The position numbers and the translations under genes are program-made. From contig JAZOML010000064.1 of NCBI GenBank assembly GCA_045653945.1, forward strand, positions 1-11,608: a stretch of DNA of 11,608 bases, in the 5' to 3' direction. Positions 1-6,944 of the stretch are shown here, one piece after another. Under the pieces are notes generated by a model. It saw only the letters and a program-made list of their open reading frames with translations. It was not told where the DNA came from and did not search any database. Origin of the DNA: SIG673 sp045653945 (GTDB lineage: Bacteria; Bacillota; Clostridia; Oscillospirales; CAG-272). Position 1 is the first letter of the stretch. Each line of letters opens with the position of its first letter.

Positions 1-1
1 G

Positions 2-2071
2 TTTCAAAACGAGATCATCGGCGCTAAGATCGGCCAGCTTTCTACCACCGAGTTTACTAACGTTGCTGTTCAGGTTAAGGATAACCAGTTCAGAGTATTC
101 GTTGACGGTGTTGATATGACCGGCTGGAAGCTCTTTATGTCCGACAGCGCAAAGGCTTCATATGATGCAACTGCTTATGACGGCGAAGCAGGCTATGCTC
201 TTACCCACGTTTCTTCTCACTATCGTGCAACCACATCTGACTTCTACGTACACGATAATACCACTCTTTACTACGGTGATGAGTTTATCGTAGGTGGCAA
301 CACTAATTATCAGCTCTTCGATGCAGAAGACAATACCGGTTATAAATATGAAAACGGTGCTATCTACTACTACGAAAATGGTGTAAAGGTAGCAAACAAG
401 GTTTCTGCAGACGGAATTCTTACCATTGATGAGAACGGTCAGGTATTCTGTGGCGAAAATGCAGTAACCAATATGAAAGACGTATATAAGTACGTTGGCA
501 ATGCACTTGTTCCTGTTAACGGAATTTACAGCGGCGAGTACAAGGCAGACTCTATTCTTGGAAAGTCCGGCAAAACTTATTACTACGCTGACGGCGTACT
601 CGCTGTTTCCGGCGTTTATGCAATCAACGGCGTACCCTATAACTTCGATGAAAACGGTGTTCGCAGCAACTTCAGCGGCGAATACAACGGCAAGCTTTAT
701 GAAAACAGTGCTCTTGTAAACGGTCTTGTAGGCGATAAGCTCTACGTTGACGGTGTTGTTGCAGACGGTCTTGTAGGCGATAAGCTCTACGACAACGGTG
801 TTCTTGTAAACGGCGACGTTGGCGGCATCTTCTACAAGGACGGCGTTGTTGCAGACGACGTAACAGTCGGCGGCATCTACTACAAGGACGGTGTTGCTGC
901 AAACGGCGTATACGGCGAGAAGCTCTACGTTGACGGTATTGTTGCTAACGAAGTAACAATCGAAGGCATCTACTACATCGACGGTGCAGCTGCAAACGGC
1001 GTATACGGCGATAAGCTTTATATTAACGGTCTCCTTGCAAACGAAGTTGTAGGCGATAAGCTTTACGTTGACGGTGTTGTTGCAGACGGCGAAATCGGCG
1101 GCATCCTCTACAAGGACGGTGTTGTTGTAAACGGCGACGTTGACGGCATCTTCTACAAGGACGGTGTTGTTGCTGACGACGTAACTGTTGGCGGCATCTA
1201 CTACAAGGACGGTGTTGCTGCAAACGGCGTATACGGCGAGAAGCTCTACGTTGACGGTGTTGTTGCTAACGATGTAACAATCGAAGGCATCTACTACATC
1301 GACGGTGCTGCTGCAAACGGCGTATATGGCGATAAGCTCTACGTTGACGGTGTTGAAGTACAGACCGGTATCGTTGATAAGGAAACCGGTAAGGTTTACA
1401 AGGACATTAACGACGCTATTACAAACGTAGAAGAGGGCGGCAATCTTGATGTTTACGGTGATATGACCACCGAGGAATCGATTACCTTAGATAAGGGAAT
1501 CACCGTTAACCTCAACGGTAATACTATTAAAGCACCTCAAATCACAATCAACTCTGGTACAAAGATTGTAGTAAGTGCAGATAACAAGGGTTACTTCAAC
1601 GTACCTAAGGGTAAGCTTCAGATAGCACAAAACAGCGAGGACACAATCTCCTACTACGAGGAGGGTAAGGGTTATACCTTCGCTTCCGTAATGAAGCAGG
1701 ATGACACAGAAGACGGTCAAATCACGGAAGAAAACAAGACCGCTGACGGCTTTACCTTCCTATTCCGTCCTTCTCTTGACAACAACACGGCTCTTAACAC
1801 TGCTGTATTTACTCAGGGTACTGACAAGAACGATATTCAGATAGTAGTATGGCTCGTAAACGAAAACGGTGCGGTTATAAGAACCTTCGAGGTATTTGAG
1901 AGAGTTGTAAAGGCTGTTTACGCAAACCCTACCGGAGCAATTGAGTTAACAGTTAGAAAACTTGATCCCGAAACTCACGGAACGATAAAGGTAGTATACG
2001 GTATCTGCTCCGGAACAGGTATGTCTTGTAAGATTGAGGCAGCATCCTTTACCCCTACAGCAGCTGAATAA
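2..2071 (+). CDS. Large repeat-containing, probably surface or secreted protein (5' end outside window)
   Basis: The reading frame is open from base 2, so the N-terminus and any signal peptide lie upstream. An internal ATG at 116 is not a credible start because coding sequence continues above it. The visible part is 689 residues. Residues 1-60 resemble the end of a LamG/concanavalin-like beta-sandwich (VAVQVKDNQFRVFVDGV), which is an inference. Residues about 95-230 carry loose Tyr/Gly/Asn repeats (YYYENGVKV, YNFDENGVR). Residues about 231-457 are about 14 copies of a 15-16-residue unit, roughly GxxYYxDGVxANxV, many ending in VYGDKLY or VTIEGIYY. After this come a beta-helix-like stretch (ITLDKGITVNLNGNTI) and a C-terminal domain of about 110 residues that I do not recognise. 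There is no LPXTG motif or C-terminal membrane helix. The repeats recall aromatic/glycine cell-wall-binding repeats but lack their conserved Trp. Codons favour TAC, AAC and GGC in the repeats, suggesting high expression. The gene ends with tandem TAA codons. An adhesin or wall-associated role is plausible but unproven. Confidence 0.85.
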   Translation, partial: FQNEIIGAKIGQLSTTEFTNVAVQVKDNQFRVFVDGVDMTGWKLFMSDSAKASYDATAYDGEAGYALTHVSSHYRATTSDFYVHDNTTLYYGDEFIVGGNTNYQLFDAEDNTGYKYENGAIYYYENGVKVANKVSADGILTIDENGQVFCGENAVTNMKDVYKYVGNALVPVNGIYSGEYKADSILGKSGKTYYYADGVLAVSGVYAINGVPYNFDENGVRSNFSGEYNGKLYENSALVNGLVGDKLYVDGVVADGLVGDKLYDNGVLVNGDVGGIFYKDGVVADDVTVGGIYYKDGVAANGVYGEKLYVDGIVANEVTIEGIYYIDGAAANGVYGDKLYINGLLANEVVGDKLYVDGVVADGEIGGILYKDGVVVNGDVDGIFYKDGVVADDVTVGGIYYKDGVAANGVYGEKLYVDGVVANDVTIEGIYYIDGAAANGVYGDKLYVDGVEVQTGIVDKETGKVYKDINDAITNVEEGGNLDVYGDMTTEESITLDKGITVNLNGNTIKAPQITINSGTKIVVSADNKGYFNVPKGKLQIAQNSEDTISYYEEGKGYTFASVMKQDDTEDGQITEENKTADGFTFLFRPSLDNNTALNTAVFTQGTDKNDIQIVVWLVNENGAVIRTFEVFERVVKAVYANPTGAIELTVRKLDPETHGTIKVVYGICSGTGMSCKIEAASFTPTAAE
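694..1335 (+). repeat. Two tandem copies of a 321-bp in-frame repeat
   Basis: Copy 1 (694-1014) and copy 2 (1015-1335) are in register at an offset of 321 bp, which is exactly 107 codons. The last 209 bp align without gaps (812-1020 with 1133-1341) and I count 10 mismatches, only three of which change the amino acid (G to D, I to V, E to D). Positions 869-937 and 1190-1258 are identical over 69 bp. The first third of each copy is more diverged. The start of a third unit is visible after 1336 and then departs. Each copy holds seven of the short 15-16-residue repeats. Confidence 0.85.
694..1371 (+). repeat. Short-period (45-48 bp) coding repeats, about 14 units
   Basis: Every 45-48 bp the DNA repeats a pattern of the type GGC-xxx-xxx-CTC-TAC-xxx-GAC-GGT-GTT-GTT-GCA, encoding GxxLYxDGVVA. 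The units alternate between types such as GDKLYVDGVVADG, GGIFYKDGVVADD, GGIYYKDGVAANG and IEGIYYIDGAAANG. Period lengths are always multiples of three, so gain or loss of units would keep the frame. Confidence 0.85.
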
Positions 2072-2092
2072 TAATTAAGGAGGAAAACTGAA

Positions 2093-2233
2093 ATGAAGAA
2101 GATTTATACCAAGCCCGAAGCAGAGCTTGTAAAGTTCTACTCCGAAGAAGAAGTCCTTAATACTGAGGACCCAGGAATCAGCGGCGATTTAAACGCAACC
2201 GACTTCAGCGATCGTGGCTTCGATTGGACCTGA
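2093..2233 (+). CDS. 46-residue micro-protein directly downstream of the repeat protein
   Basis: An AAGGAGG ribosome binding site at 2077-2083, nine bases before the ATG at 2093, supports translation of this short gene. The product starts MKKIYTKPEAELVKFYSEEE and ends in an acidic, aromatic tail (DFSDRGFDWT). It lies 21 bp after the tandem stop codons of the repeat protein and before a strong terminator, so the two are probably co-transcribed. It has no signal peptide and no membrane segment. The opening pattern K-x-Y-x-K-P-E-x-E-x-V-x-F followed by acidic residues is, from memory, common among uncharacterised 40-60-residue proteins of gut Firmicutes and Bacteroidetes. No function is established, and a RiPP-like leader-and-core layout is only one possibility. 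No modification enzyme is visible in the window. Confidence 0.75.
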   Translation: MKKIYTKPEAELVKFYSEEEVLNTEDPGISGDLNATDFSDRGFDWT

Positions 2234-2250
2234 TGCTACGCTAAAACACT

Positions 2251-2290
2251 AAAAAAACTCCCGATGGAAACATCGGGAGTTTTACTTTTG
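2251..2290. terminator. Bidirectional rho-independent terminator between convergent units
   Basis: A ten-base-pair stem, ACTCCCGATG (2257-2266) with CATCGGGAGT (2271-2280), closes on a GAAA tetraloop. It is flanked by a run of A on the left (2251-2257) and a T-rich tract on the right (TTTTACTTTT). The minus-strand transcript ends in seven or more U residues, so it is the stronger side and serves mglC. The plus side serves the repeat protein and micro-gene. Confidence 0.9.
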
Positions 2291-2299
2291 GTTTAAAGG

Positions 2300-3370
2300 T
2301 TAGGAACGACGTAAATATTTGCGCATATCAAGGGCACAGGCTAGAAGTATAATCAAACCTTTTATAATATACTGAATATTTGAGTCAATTCCGAGGAAGG
2401 TAAGACCTACGAAAATAATTCTAAGAAGGACAACCCCCGTAATAACTCCACTGACCTTACCCGTTCCACCTACAAATGAAACGCCGCCAATTACACACGC
2501 CGCTATTGCGTCAAGCTCGTAGTTAGCACCTGTTGCTGCGGTATTTGAACCTATTCTTGCCGCTTCAATAAAACCCGTCAGACCGTACATCATACCTGCA
2601 AGAACGAATACTGCAATAATAGTAAACGTAACGTTTACGCCCGACACTCTTGCTGCCTCAGGATTAGAGCCAACTGCGAACATATTTTTACCAAACACTG
2701 TTTTGTTCCATATAAACCATATTATAGCCGTGATGATTATTGCATAGAGAATATGATTGGGTATTGCAACGCCGCCAATACGGAAAAGATTTCCCGAAAT
2801 AAAGCCGGTGTATTTTGCATCAAGACCTGAAATTGACTGACCGTTGTTAGTTCCGCTCATAAGATACATAAGCAGAGCGCCGTAGGTGATAAGCTGAGTT
2901 GCCAAAGTAACTATAAATGGGTGCAAATGGAATTTTGCAGTTGCAAATCCGTTTATAAAGCCAATAAAAGCACCTATTAGTATAACTATAACAAGCACAG
3001 TCCAAATTGGCAGAGTGTTTAAATTCGGGAACATTTTGTTTGCATATCCCGTAGCTTGTAAAAGTGAAGCTGATATACAGGCTGTAAGTCCTACAATGCG
3101 TCCTGCCGAAAGGTCGGTTCCCGTCAGTATAATGCAACCTGCAATACCAAGAGCAATCGGCAGATTTGCCGCCGAAAGCGACAAAATGTTTATAATAGAG
3201 CCAAGCGAAAGAAATTTGCTATCGTAAATTTGTATTCCGATTATTACTCCCAAAAGTAGAATAAACAACAAATTATTTGTGGCAAATTCCTTTAAATGAC
3301 GTGCTTTTTCCTTTGCGGGCATTTGCAAAAATCCCGTAAACCGTTGTTTTATATTAAGTTTTTCGCCCAT
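2300..3370 (-). CDS. mglC: Galactose/methyl-galactoside ABC transporter permease MglC
   Basis: This is the integral membrane channel of the Mgl importer, a BPD_transp_2 family permease. It has 356 residues against about 336 in E. coli, the difference being mostly a longer N-terminus (residues 1-30). Hydrophobic segments begin at about residue 33 and continue to about 345. The family motif LTGTDLSAGR is at 82-91 and the cytoplasmic coupling loop FGKNMFAVGSNPEAARVSGV is at 226-245. YELDAIAACVIGGVSF at 284-299 and the C-terminal QYIIKGLIIL and ALDMRKY match remembered E. coli MglC closely. The ATG follows the mglA stop by 12 bp and the AAAGG of its ribosome binding site overlaps that stop codon, implying translational coupling. 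It is the last gene of the operon, followed by the 2251-2290 terminator. Confidence 0.95.
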   Translation of the reverse strand: MGEKLNIKQRFTGFLQMPAKEKARHLKEFATNNLLFILLLGVIIGIQIYDSKFLSLGSIINILSLSAANLPIALGIAGCIILTGTDLSAGRIVGLTACISASLLQATGYANKMFPNLNTLPIWTVLVIVILIGAFIGFINGFATAKFHLHPFIVTLATQLITYGALLMYLMSGTNNGQSISGLDAKYTGFISGNLFRIGGVAIPNHILYAIIITAIIWFIWNKTVFGKNMFAVGSNPEAARVSGVNVTFTIIAVFVLAGMMYGLTGFIEAARIGSNTAATGANYELDAIAACVIGGVSFVGGTGKVSGVITGVVLLRIIFVGLTFLGIDSNIQYIIKGLIILLACALDMRKYLRRS

Positions 3371-3382
3371 AGTTTGTATCCT

Positions 3383-4885
3383 TTATACGTTTAAGGTGGC
3401 AAGGTGCATAATTTCTTCCTGTGCTTGGTTGTTTGCCTGCACCTGCCCTGCAAGTCTACCGCCCGACATAACGAGTATTCGGGAGCAAATTCCTATAAGC
3501 TCAGGCATTTCGCTTGACACCATAATTATTGTTTTTCCTTTTTTGGCAAGGTCTATTATCAGCTGATATATTTCGTATTTTGCGCCGACGTCAATACCTC
3601 TTGTAGGCTCGTCAAGTAGCAAAACCTCAGGGCTTGTCAGTAGCCAACGCCCGAAGATAACCTTTTGCTGATTTCCGCCTGAAAGTGTTGAGATTTTCGT
3701 ACTCTGCGAGGGAGTTTTTATATTAAGCGCACCTATCATTTTATCGGTACTTGCGCTCATTTTTGATGAGTTTAGATATAAAAGCGCTTCACGATACTCC
3801 TCAATGCTTGAAATTACGGTGTTTTCTTGGATATTCAGTATGCTGAAAATACCGTTTTTGCGCCGTTCCTCGGTCAAAAGCGCAAAGCCGTTTTTAATAG
3901 ACGCACGAGGGTTTTGGTTTTTAACTTCAACACCGTTAAGAGAAATTTTTCCGCTCTTTTCGGTTAACCCGAAAATAGCCTCAAGCAGCTCTGTTCTCCC
4001 TGAACCGTCAAGTCCTGCAACGCCAACAATTTCACCTGCGCGAGCTTCAAATGAAATATCCGAAAGCCCTGTATAAGCGGTGGAAAGTCCTTCTACCTTC
4101 AGTGTTACGTCGCCGACATCGGTGAATTTTGGAGGGAAACGGCTGGTTAGCTCTCGTCCAACCATCAGCTTTATAATCGTATTCATATCAAGCTCATTTG
4201 CAGGGCGAGTTGCCACGTATTTACCATCTCTCATTATTGTTACTTCGTCGGAAATTTTTAAAATTTCCTCCATTTTATGAGAAATATAAATTATCGCACA
4301 CCCTTTTTTGCGTAGCTTGTTTATAATTTTAAAAAGTTGCTCTACCTCGCTGTCGTTGAGCGAAGACGTGGGCTCGTCCAAAACAATTATTTTAGCGTTA
4401 TAGGATACCGCCTTTGCGATTTCTACCATTTGGCGCTTTGCTACCGGCAAGGTGGACATAATAGCGCGAGGGTTTAATTTTATTTCAAGCTCATCAAGGA
4501 CCTTTATCGTGTCCTCGTACATTTTTTTCTCGGAAACTAAAATTCCAAAGCTGACGGGGTATCTGCCGAGCCAAACGTTATCCATAACACTTCGCTTAAG
4601 TGCTTGATTTAACTCTTGATGCACCATTGCAACGCCGTGATTTAAGGCATCTTTGGGATTTTTGAATGACACAGGTGTTCCTTCAAGAAAAATTTCTCCG
4701 GTAAACCCGTTATGAATACCGAAAAGACATTTCATAAGCGTTGATTTTCCTGCACCGTTTTCGCCCATTAAAGCGTGAACTGTGCCTCTTTTGACCGTGA
4801 GGCTAACATTATCCAGAGCCTTTACGCTCGGAAATTCTTTGCTTATATTTTTTATTTCAAGTAGAATTTCACTGCTTGGTTTCAC
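3383..4885 (-). CDS. mglA: Galactose/methyl-galactoside ABC transporter ATP-binding protein MglA
   Basis: This 500-residue protein has two fused nucleotide-binding domains and would power the importer from the cytoplasmic face. Domain 1 has Walker A GENGAGKST (41-49), a degenerate signature LPVAKRQMVEIAKA (146-159) and Walker B IIVLDEPT (166-173). Domain 2 has a Walker A in which the usual Lys is Arg (GLDGSGRTE, 291-299), a full signature LSGGNQQKV (401-409) and Walker B VLLLDEPTRGID (421-432). This asymmetry is typical of the Mgl/Rbs/Xyl class. The C-terminus EIMHLATLNV aligns with E. coli MglA. The start codon is GTG at 4885. AAGGAG 11 bases upstream lies inside the last codons of mglB, and only 5 bp separate the genes, so translation is probably coupled. 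Confidence 0.96.
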   Translation of the reverse strand: MKPSSEILLEIKNISKEFPSVKALDNVSLTVKRGTVHALMGENGAGKSTLMKCLFGIHNGFTGEIFLEGTPVSFKNPKDALNHGVAMVHQELNQALKRSVMDNVWLGRYPVSFGILVSEKKMYEDTIKVLDELEIKLNPRAIMSTLPVAKRQMVEIAKAVSYNAKIIVLDEPTSSLNDSEVEQLFKIINKLRKKGCAIIYISHKMEEILKISDEVTIMRDGKYVATRPANELDMNTIIKLMVGRELTSRFPPKFTDVGDVTLKVEGLSTAYTGLSDISFEARAGEIVGVAGLDGSGRTELLEAIFGLTEKSGKISLNGVEVKNQNPRASIKNGFALLTEERRKNGIFSILNIQENTVISSIEEYREALLYLNSSKMSASTDKMIGALNIKTPSQSTKISTLSGGNQQKVIFGRWLLTSPEVLLLDEPTRGIDVGAKYEIYQLIIDLAKKGKTIIMVSSEMPELIGICSRILVMSGGRLAGQVQANNQAQEEIMHLATLNV

Positions 4886-4890
4886 TTAAG

Positions 4891-5970
4891 TTATTGCTCC
4901 TTGCCAGTGTAAACAGAATAGTGGATTCTGAATTTCATAACGTTTTCGTCCATAGTATATGCGTCCATTCCCTCGGAAATGTTCTTATTATTTAGGTGGT
5001 TTGATACTAAAGTTGCGATGGCTATTGCCATACCGTCAGCGTCCTGCTTTATTGTACCTGTCATTTTGCCGCCTGCAATAAGCTCCTTTGCTGCGGAGGT
5101 AGCGTCAACGCCAAAAACCGGAATAGTTACGGAATTAGGCTCACCGGTATTAAAGCCTGCGTTGTTGAGTGCAGAAATAGCGCCCTCTGCCATTCCGTCG
5201 TTATTGCAAATAATGCACTCAACCATATTTTTGTTTGCTACGTTGTATGACGTGAGCAGAGTAGTCATATATTCGTTTGCAGCCTGTGCCGACCACTTTC
5301 CATCTCTGTCAAGCAGATACTTGTCGTTGTTTTGAGAGTCATAGAAGGAAAGTGTTGGTTTACCTGCCGCAGTAAGCTTTTTGTTTGCATTTTCAACGGA
5401 ATATTCGGTGCGGTAAATTGCCTCGTTGTTACCCTTTTCGCCCATAAACATAACGTAGGAAATTTTTCCGTCGCGGTTAAGGTCAACGGCGCTGAAATTC
5501 TGCACAAGGTAATCACCAATCATATCTCCCTGCAAATATCCCGCTTCCTTTGCATTTGTTCCGATAAATGAGCACTTTTCATAGCTTTTTACTACGTCGT
5601 CGGATACCTCTCTGTTAAAGAATATAAGGGGAATGTTTGCATTTTTAGCAAGTGAAACAATACCGTTTGCCGCATCGTTTGAGCCGGTTGTTACAATATT
5701 CACTATAATCGCCTTTGCGCCTTTTGTGATTGCGGTTTGAATTTGCTCGGTTTGTGTTGTTTGGCTGTTGTTTGCGTCGTGGTCCTGATAGCTTATTCCT
5801 GCTTCCTCAAGCTTTTTGTCTAGCGCGCTTCTTACGGTTGAAATATAAGGGTCGCTATATGTGTAGTAAAAAACGTGAACGTCGGCGCTCTTTCCGCCAC
5901 AAGATGGAATAGAGGCAAATACTGTGATTAGGCACAGTGCAAGTGCTAAAATTCTAATGACTTTTTTCAT
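4891..5970 (-). CDS. mglB: Galactose/glucose-binding lipoprotein MglB
   Basis: This substrate-binding component has 359 residues. The N-terminus is a lipoprotein signal: MKK, a hydrophobic core at residues 5-20, then IPSC with Cys24 as the lipidation site, so the protein is membrane-anchored on the outer face. The body is a type I periplasmic-binding fold. The calcium loop DLNRDGKI (163-170) is diagnostic of MglB. Compared with remembered E. coli MglB, ligand contacts appear kept: Asp40 (YSDPY), Asn119 (FFNRE), Arg187, Trp226 (stacking Trp), Asn257 (CNNDGM) and Asp289 (VFGVDAT). The position of E. coli His152 appears to be Asn (GEKGNNEA). AAAGGA lies nine bases before the ATG. As first gene of mglBAC it has its own promoter region after the araC terminators. 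Galactose or glucose is the likely ligand. Confidence 0.95.
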   Translation of the reverse strand: MKKVIRILALALCLITVFASIPSCGGKSADVHVFYYTYSDPYISTVRSALDKKLEEAGISYQDHDANNSQTTQTEQIQTAITKGAKAIIVNIVTTGSNDAANGIVSLAKNANIPLIFFNREVSDDVVKSYEKCSFIGTNAKEAGYLQGDMIGDYLVQNFSAVDLNRDGKISYVMFMGEKGNNEAIYRTEYSVENANKKLTAAGKPTLSFYDSQNNDKYLLDRDGKWSAQAANEYMTTLLTSYNVANKNMVECIICNNDGMAEGAISALNNAGFNTGEPNSVTIPVFGVDATSAAKELIAGGKMTGTIKQDADGMAIAIATLVSNHLNNKNISEGMDAYTMDENVMKFRIHYSVYTGKEQ

Positions 5971-6006
5971 TTTGGTAAATCCTTTCGTTTTTTCTTGTGT
6001 AATGTA

Positions 6007-6035
6007 ATTATTTCACAAATCGCATACGTTTACAC
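6007..6035 (-). promoter_or_regulatory. Candidate mglB promoter with CcpA/LacI-type operator
   Basis: On the minus strand AATAAT (6012-6007) matches the -10 consensus at five of six bases. The -35 is weak: either TGTAAA 16 bases upstream or TTGTGT at a long spacing. Overlapping the -35 area is TGTAAACGTATGCG (6034-6021), which matches the cre consensus TGWAANCGNTNWCA at 11 of 14 positions including the central CG. A weak -35 covered by an operator would fit carbon-source control, possibly together with the AraC protein. Confidence 0.45.
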
Positions 6036-6067
6036 AAAAAAAGAAAAGGTATTTTTTACCTTTCTTT
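6036..6067 (-). terminator. Second, AT-rich hairpin terminator downstream of the AraC gene
   Basis: On the minus strand, AAAGAAAGGTA and TACCTTTTCTTT can pair with one bulged base around an A-rich loop, followed directly by a run of T (6042-6036). It lies about 10 bp beyond the first terminator and just upstream of the mglB promoter. It could act as a back-up terminator insulating mglB from araC transcription. Confidence 0.5.
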
Positions 6068-6069
6068 AA

Positions 6070-6102
6070 GAAAATAAAAAAACGAGCCGTATGGCTCGTT
6101 TA
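6070..6102 (-). terminator. Rho-independent terminator of the AraC-family gene, containing its stop codon
   Basis: The arms AAACGAGCC (6080-6088 on the plus strand) and GGCTCGTTT (6093-6101) give a nine-base-pair stem with a four-base loop. On the minus strand it is followed by TTTTTATTTTC. The gene's TAA stop (6102-6100) overlaps the first bases of the stem. Confidence 0.85.
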
Positions 6103-6876
6103 GTTTTTTGGGCTTTCGGCATAGCTACTCGGCTCAAGCCCTGTCATTTGCTTGAATACACGGTTGAAATTACGTATTCCCTTAAATCCACAATTGAACG
6201 CGATTTCGCTTACTGTAAGCTCGTTTTTGACGAGCAACTCCTTTGCAAGCTCAATTCGATAGCCGTTTATAAGCTGACGTAAATTAACCCCCGTATGCTC
6301 GTGAAGTACTCTTGATAGATAGTGTGGCTCGTAGTTTAACTCTGCCGCCATTGATGAAAGCGTGATATCGTTTAGATAATTTTTTGAAATATACTCCATT
6401 GCACGATTAAAAATTCCCGTTTTTTTGACATCTGTTTCGATGAACTCGCTTTTCCTTGTGTATTCACCGCACATAGTATAAAGGAAGCCTTTTATTTCAA
6501 AGTCGTTCATACTGTCAAGGCGTCCAATACACCGTTCAATAAAATCGGAGCATTTTGGAGTAATTGATAATTTTTGACTCGTTTTTCCTGCGATAAAAGA
6601 GCAAAACTCATTTATATAATCGTTTGAGAATACCCCAACCCAAACCCTTGAGGAGCTTTCGGTTTCAAAGGAGTGAACGCACATAGGTAAAATGATAGCC
6701 AACTGTCCCTTTTTTAATGTTTCCGTAGTTGTTTCGACGGTTATTTGCAGCTCACCGTCGAGAACGTAGACGAATTCGGGGTTTTTGTGGAAGTTAGAAT
6801 AAAATTTTAGGTCATTATAAATTATTGCATTGTAGGTACGCCTTGAAAGAGAATTGTGCTTTTGATATATACCCAT
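6100..6876 (-). CDS. AraC-family transcriptional regulator, probably of the mgl operon
   Basis: This 258-residue DNA-binding regulator has an N-terminal cupin-like sensing domain (about residues 25-80: FHKNPEFVYVLDGEL, then LAIILPMCVHSFE). Its C-terminal AraC domain holds two helix-turn-helix motifs: DITLSSMAAELNYEPHYLSR at about 170-189, and ELTVSEIAFNCGFKGIRNFN followed by RVFKQMTGLEPSSY at about 219-252. The N-terminal fold suggests sugar binding, but the ligand is not shown. I prefer the ATG at 6876 over the in-frame ATG at 6882, because AGGGAG (6888-6883) abuts the latter and is six bases from the former. The position immediately upstream of and co-oriented with mglBAC suggests it senses the imported sugar or a related glycoside and activates uptake. 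It has its own promoter and terminators, so it is transcribed separately from mgl. Confidence 0.9.
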   Translation of the reverse strand: MGIYQKHNSLSRRTYNAIIYNDLKFYSNFHKNPEFVYVLDGELQITVETTTETLKKGQLAIILPMCVHSFETESSSRVWVGVFSNDYINEFCSFIAGKTSQKLSITPKCSDFIERCIGRLDSMNDFEIKGFLYTMCGEYTRKSEFIETDVKKTGIFNRAMEYISKNYLNDITLSSMAAELNYEPHYLSRVLHEHTGVNLRQLINGYRIELAKELLVKNELTVSEIAFNCGFKGIRNFNRVFKQMTGLEPSSYAESPKN

Positions 6877-6912
6877 AATCATCTCCCTGTAAAAGATAAC
6901 TTTTGTCTATAT

Positions 6913-6941
6913 ATTTTAGCACAAATCTCTCATTAAGTCAA
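6913..6941 (-). promoter_or_regulatory. Sigma-A promoter of the AraC-family gene
   Basis: On the minus strand TTGACT (6941-6936) and TAAAAT (6918-6913) are separated by 17 bp. Each box matches consensus at five of six bases. The -35 box begins only a few bases after the sigG stop codon. No terminator hairpin is visible between sigG and this gene, so some read-through from sigG is possible. Confidence 0.75.
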
Positions 6942-6944
6942 TAG

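Noticed and set aside
116..118. ATG at 116 as start of the repeat protein
   Set aside because: The same frame is open to base 2 with protein-like sequence (FQNEIIGAKIGQL) and there is no ribosome binding site before 116.
672..1223. Arginine/glutamine-rich open frames on the minus strand (672-902 and 1023-1223)
   Set aside because: They are the antisense of the Gly/Asp/Val coding repeats, have no ribosome binding site, and their low-complexity RRCRRLQQH pattern simply mirrors the repeat codons.
694..1371. Repeats considered as a CRISPR array
   Set aside because: The period is a multiple of three in an open coding frame, units differ mainly at silent sites, and there are no unique spacers or palindromic repeats.
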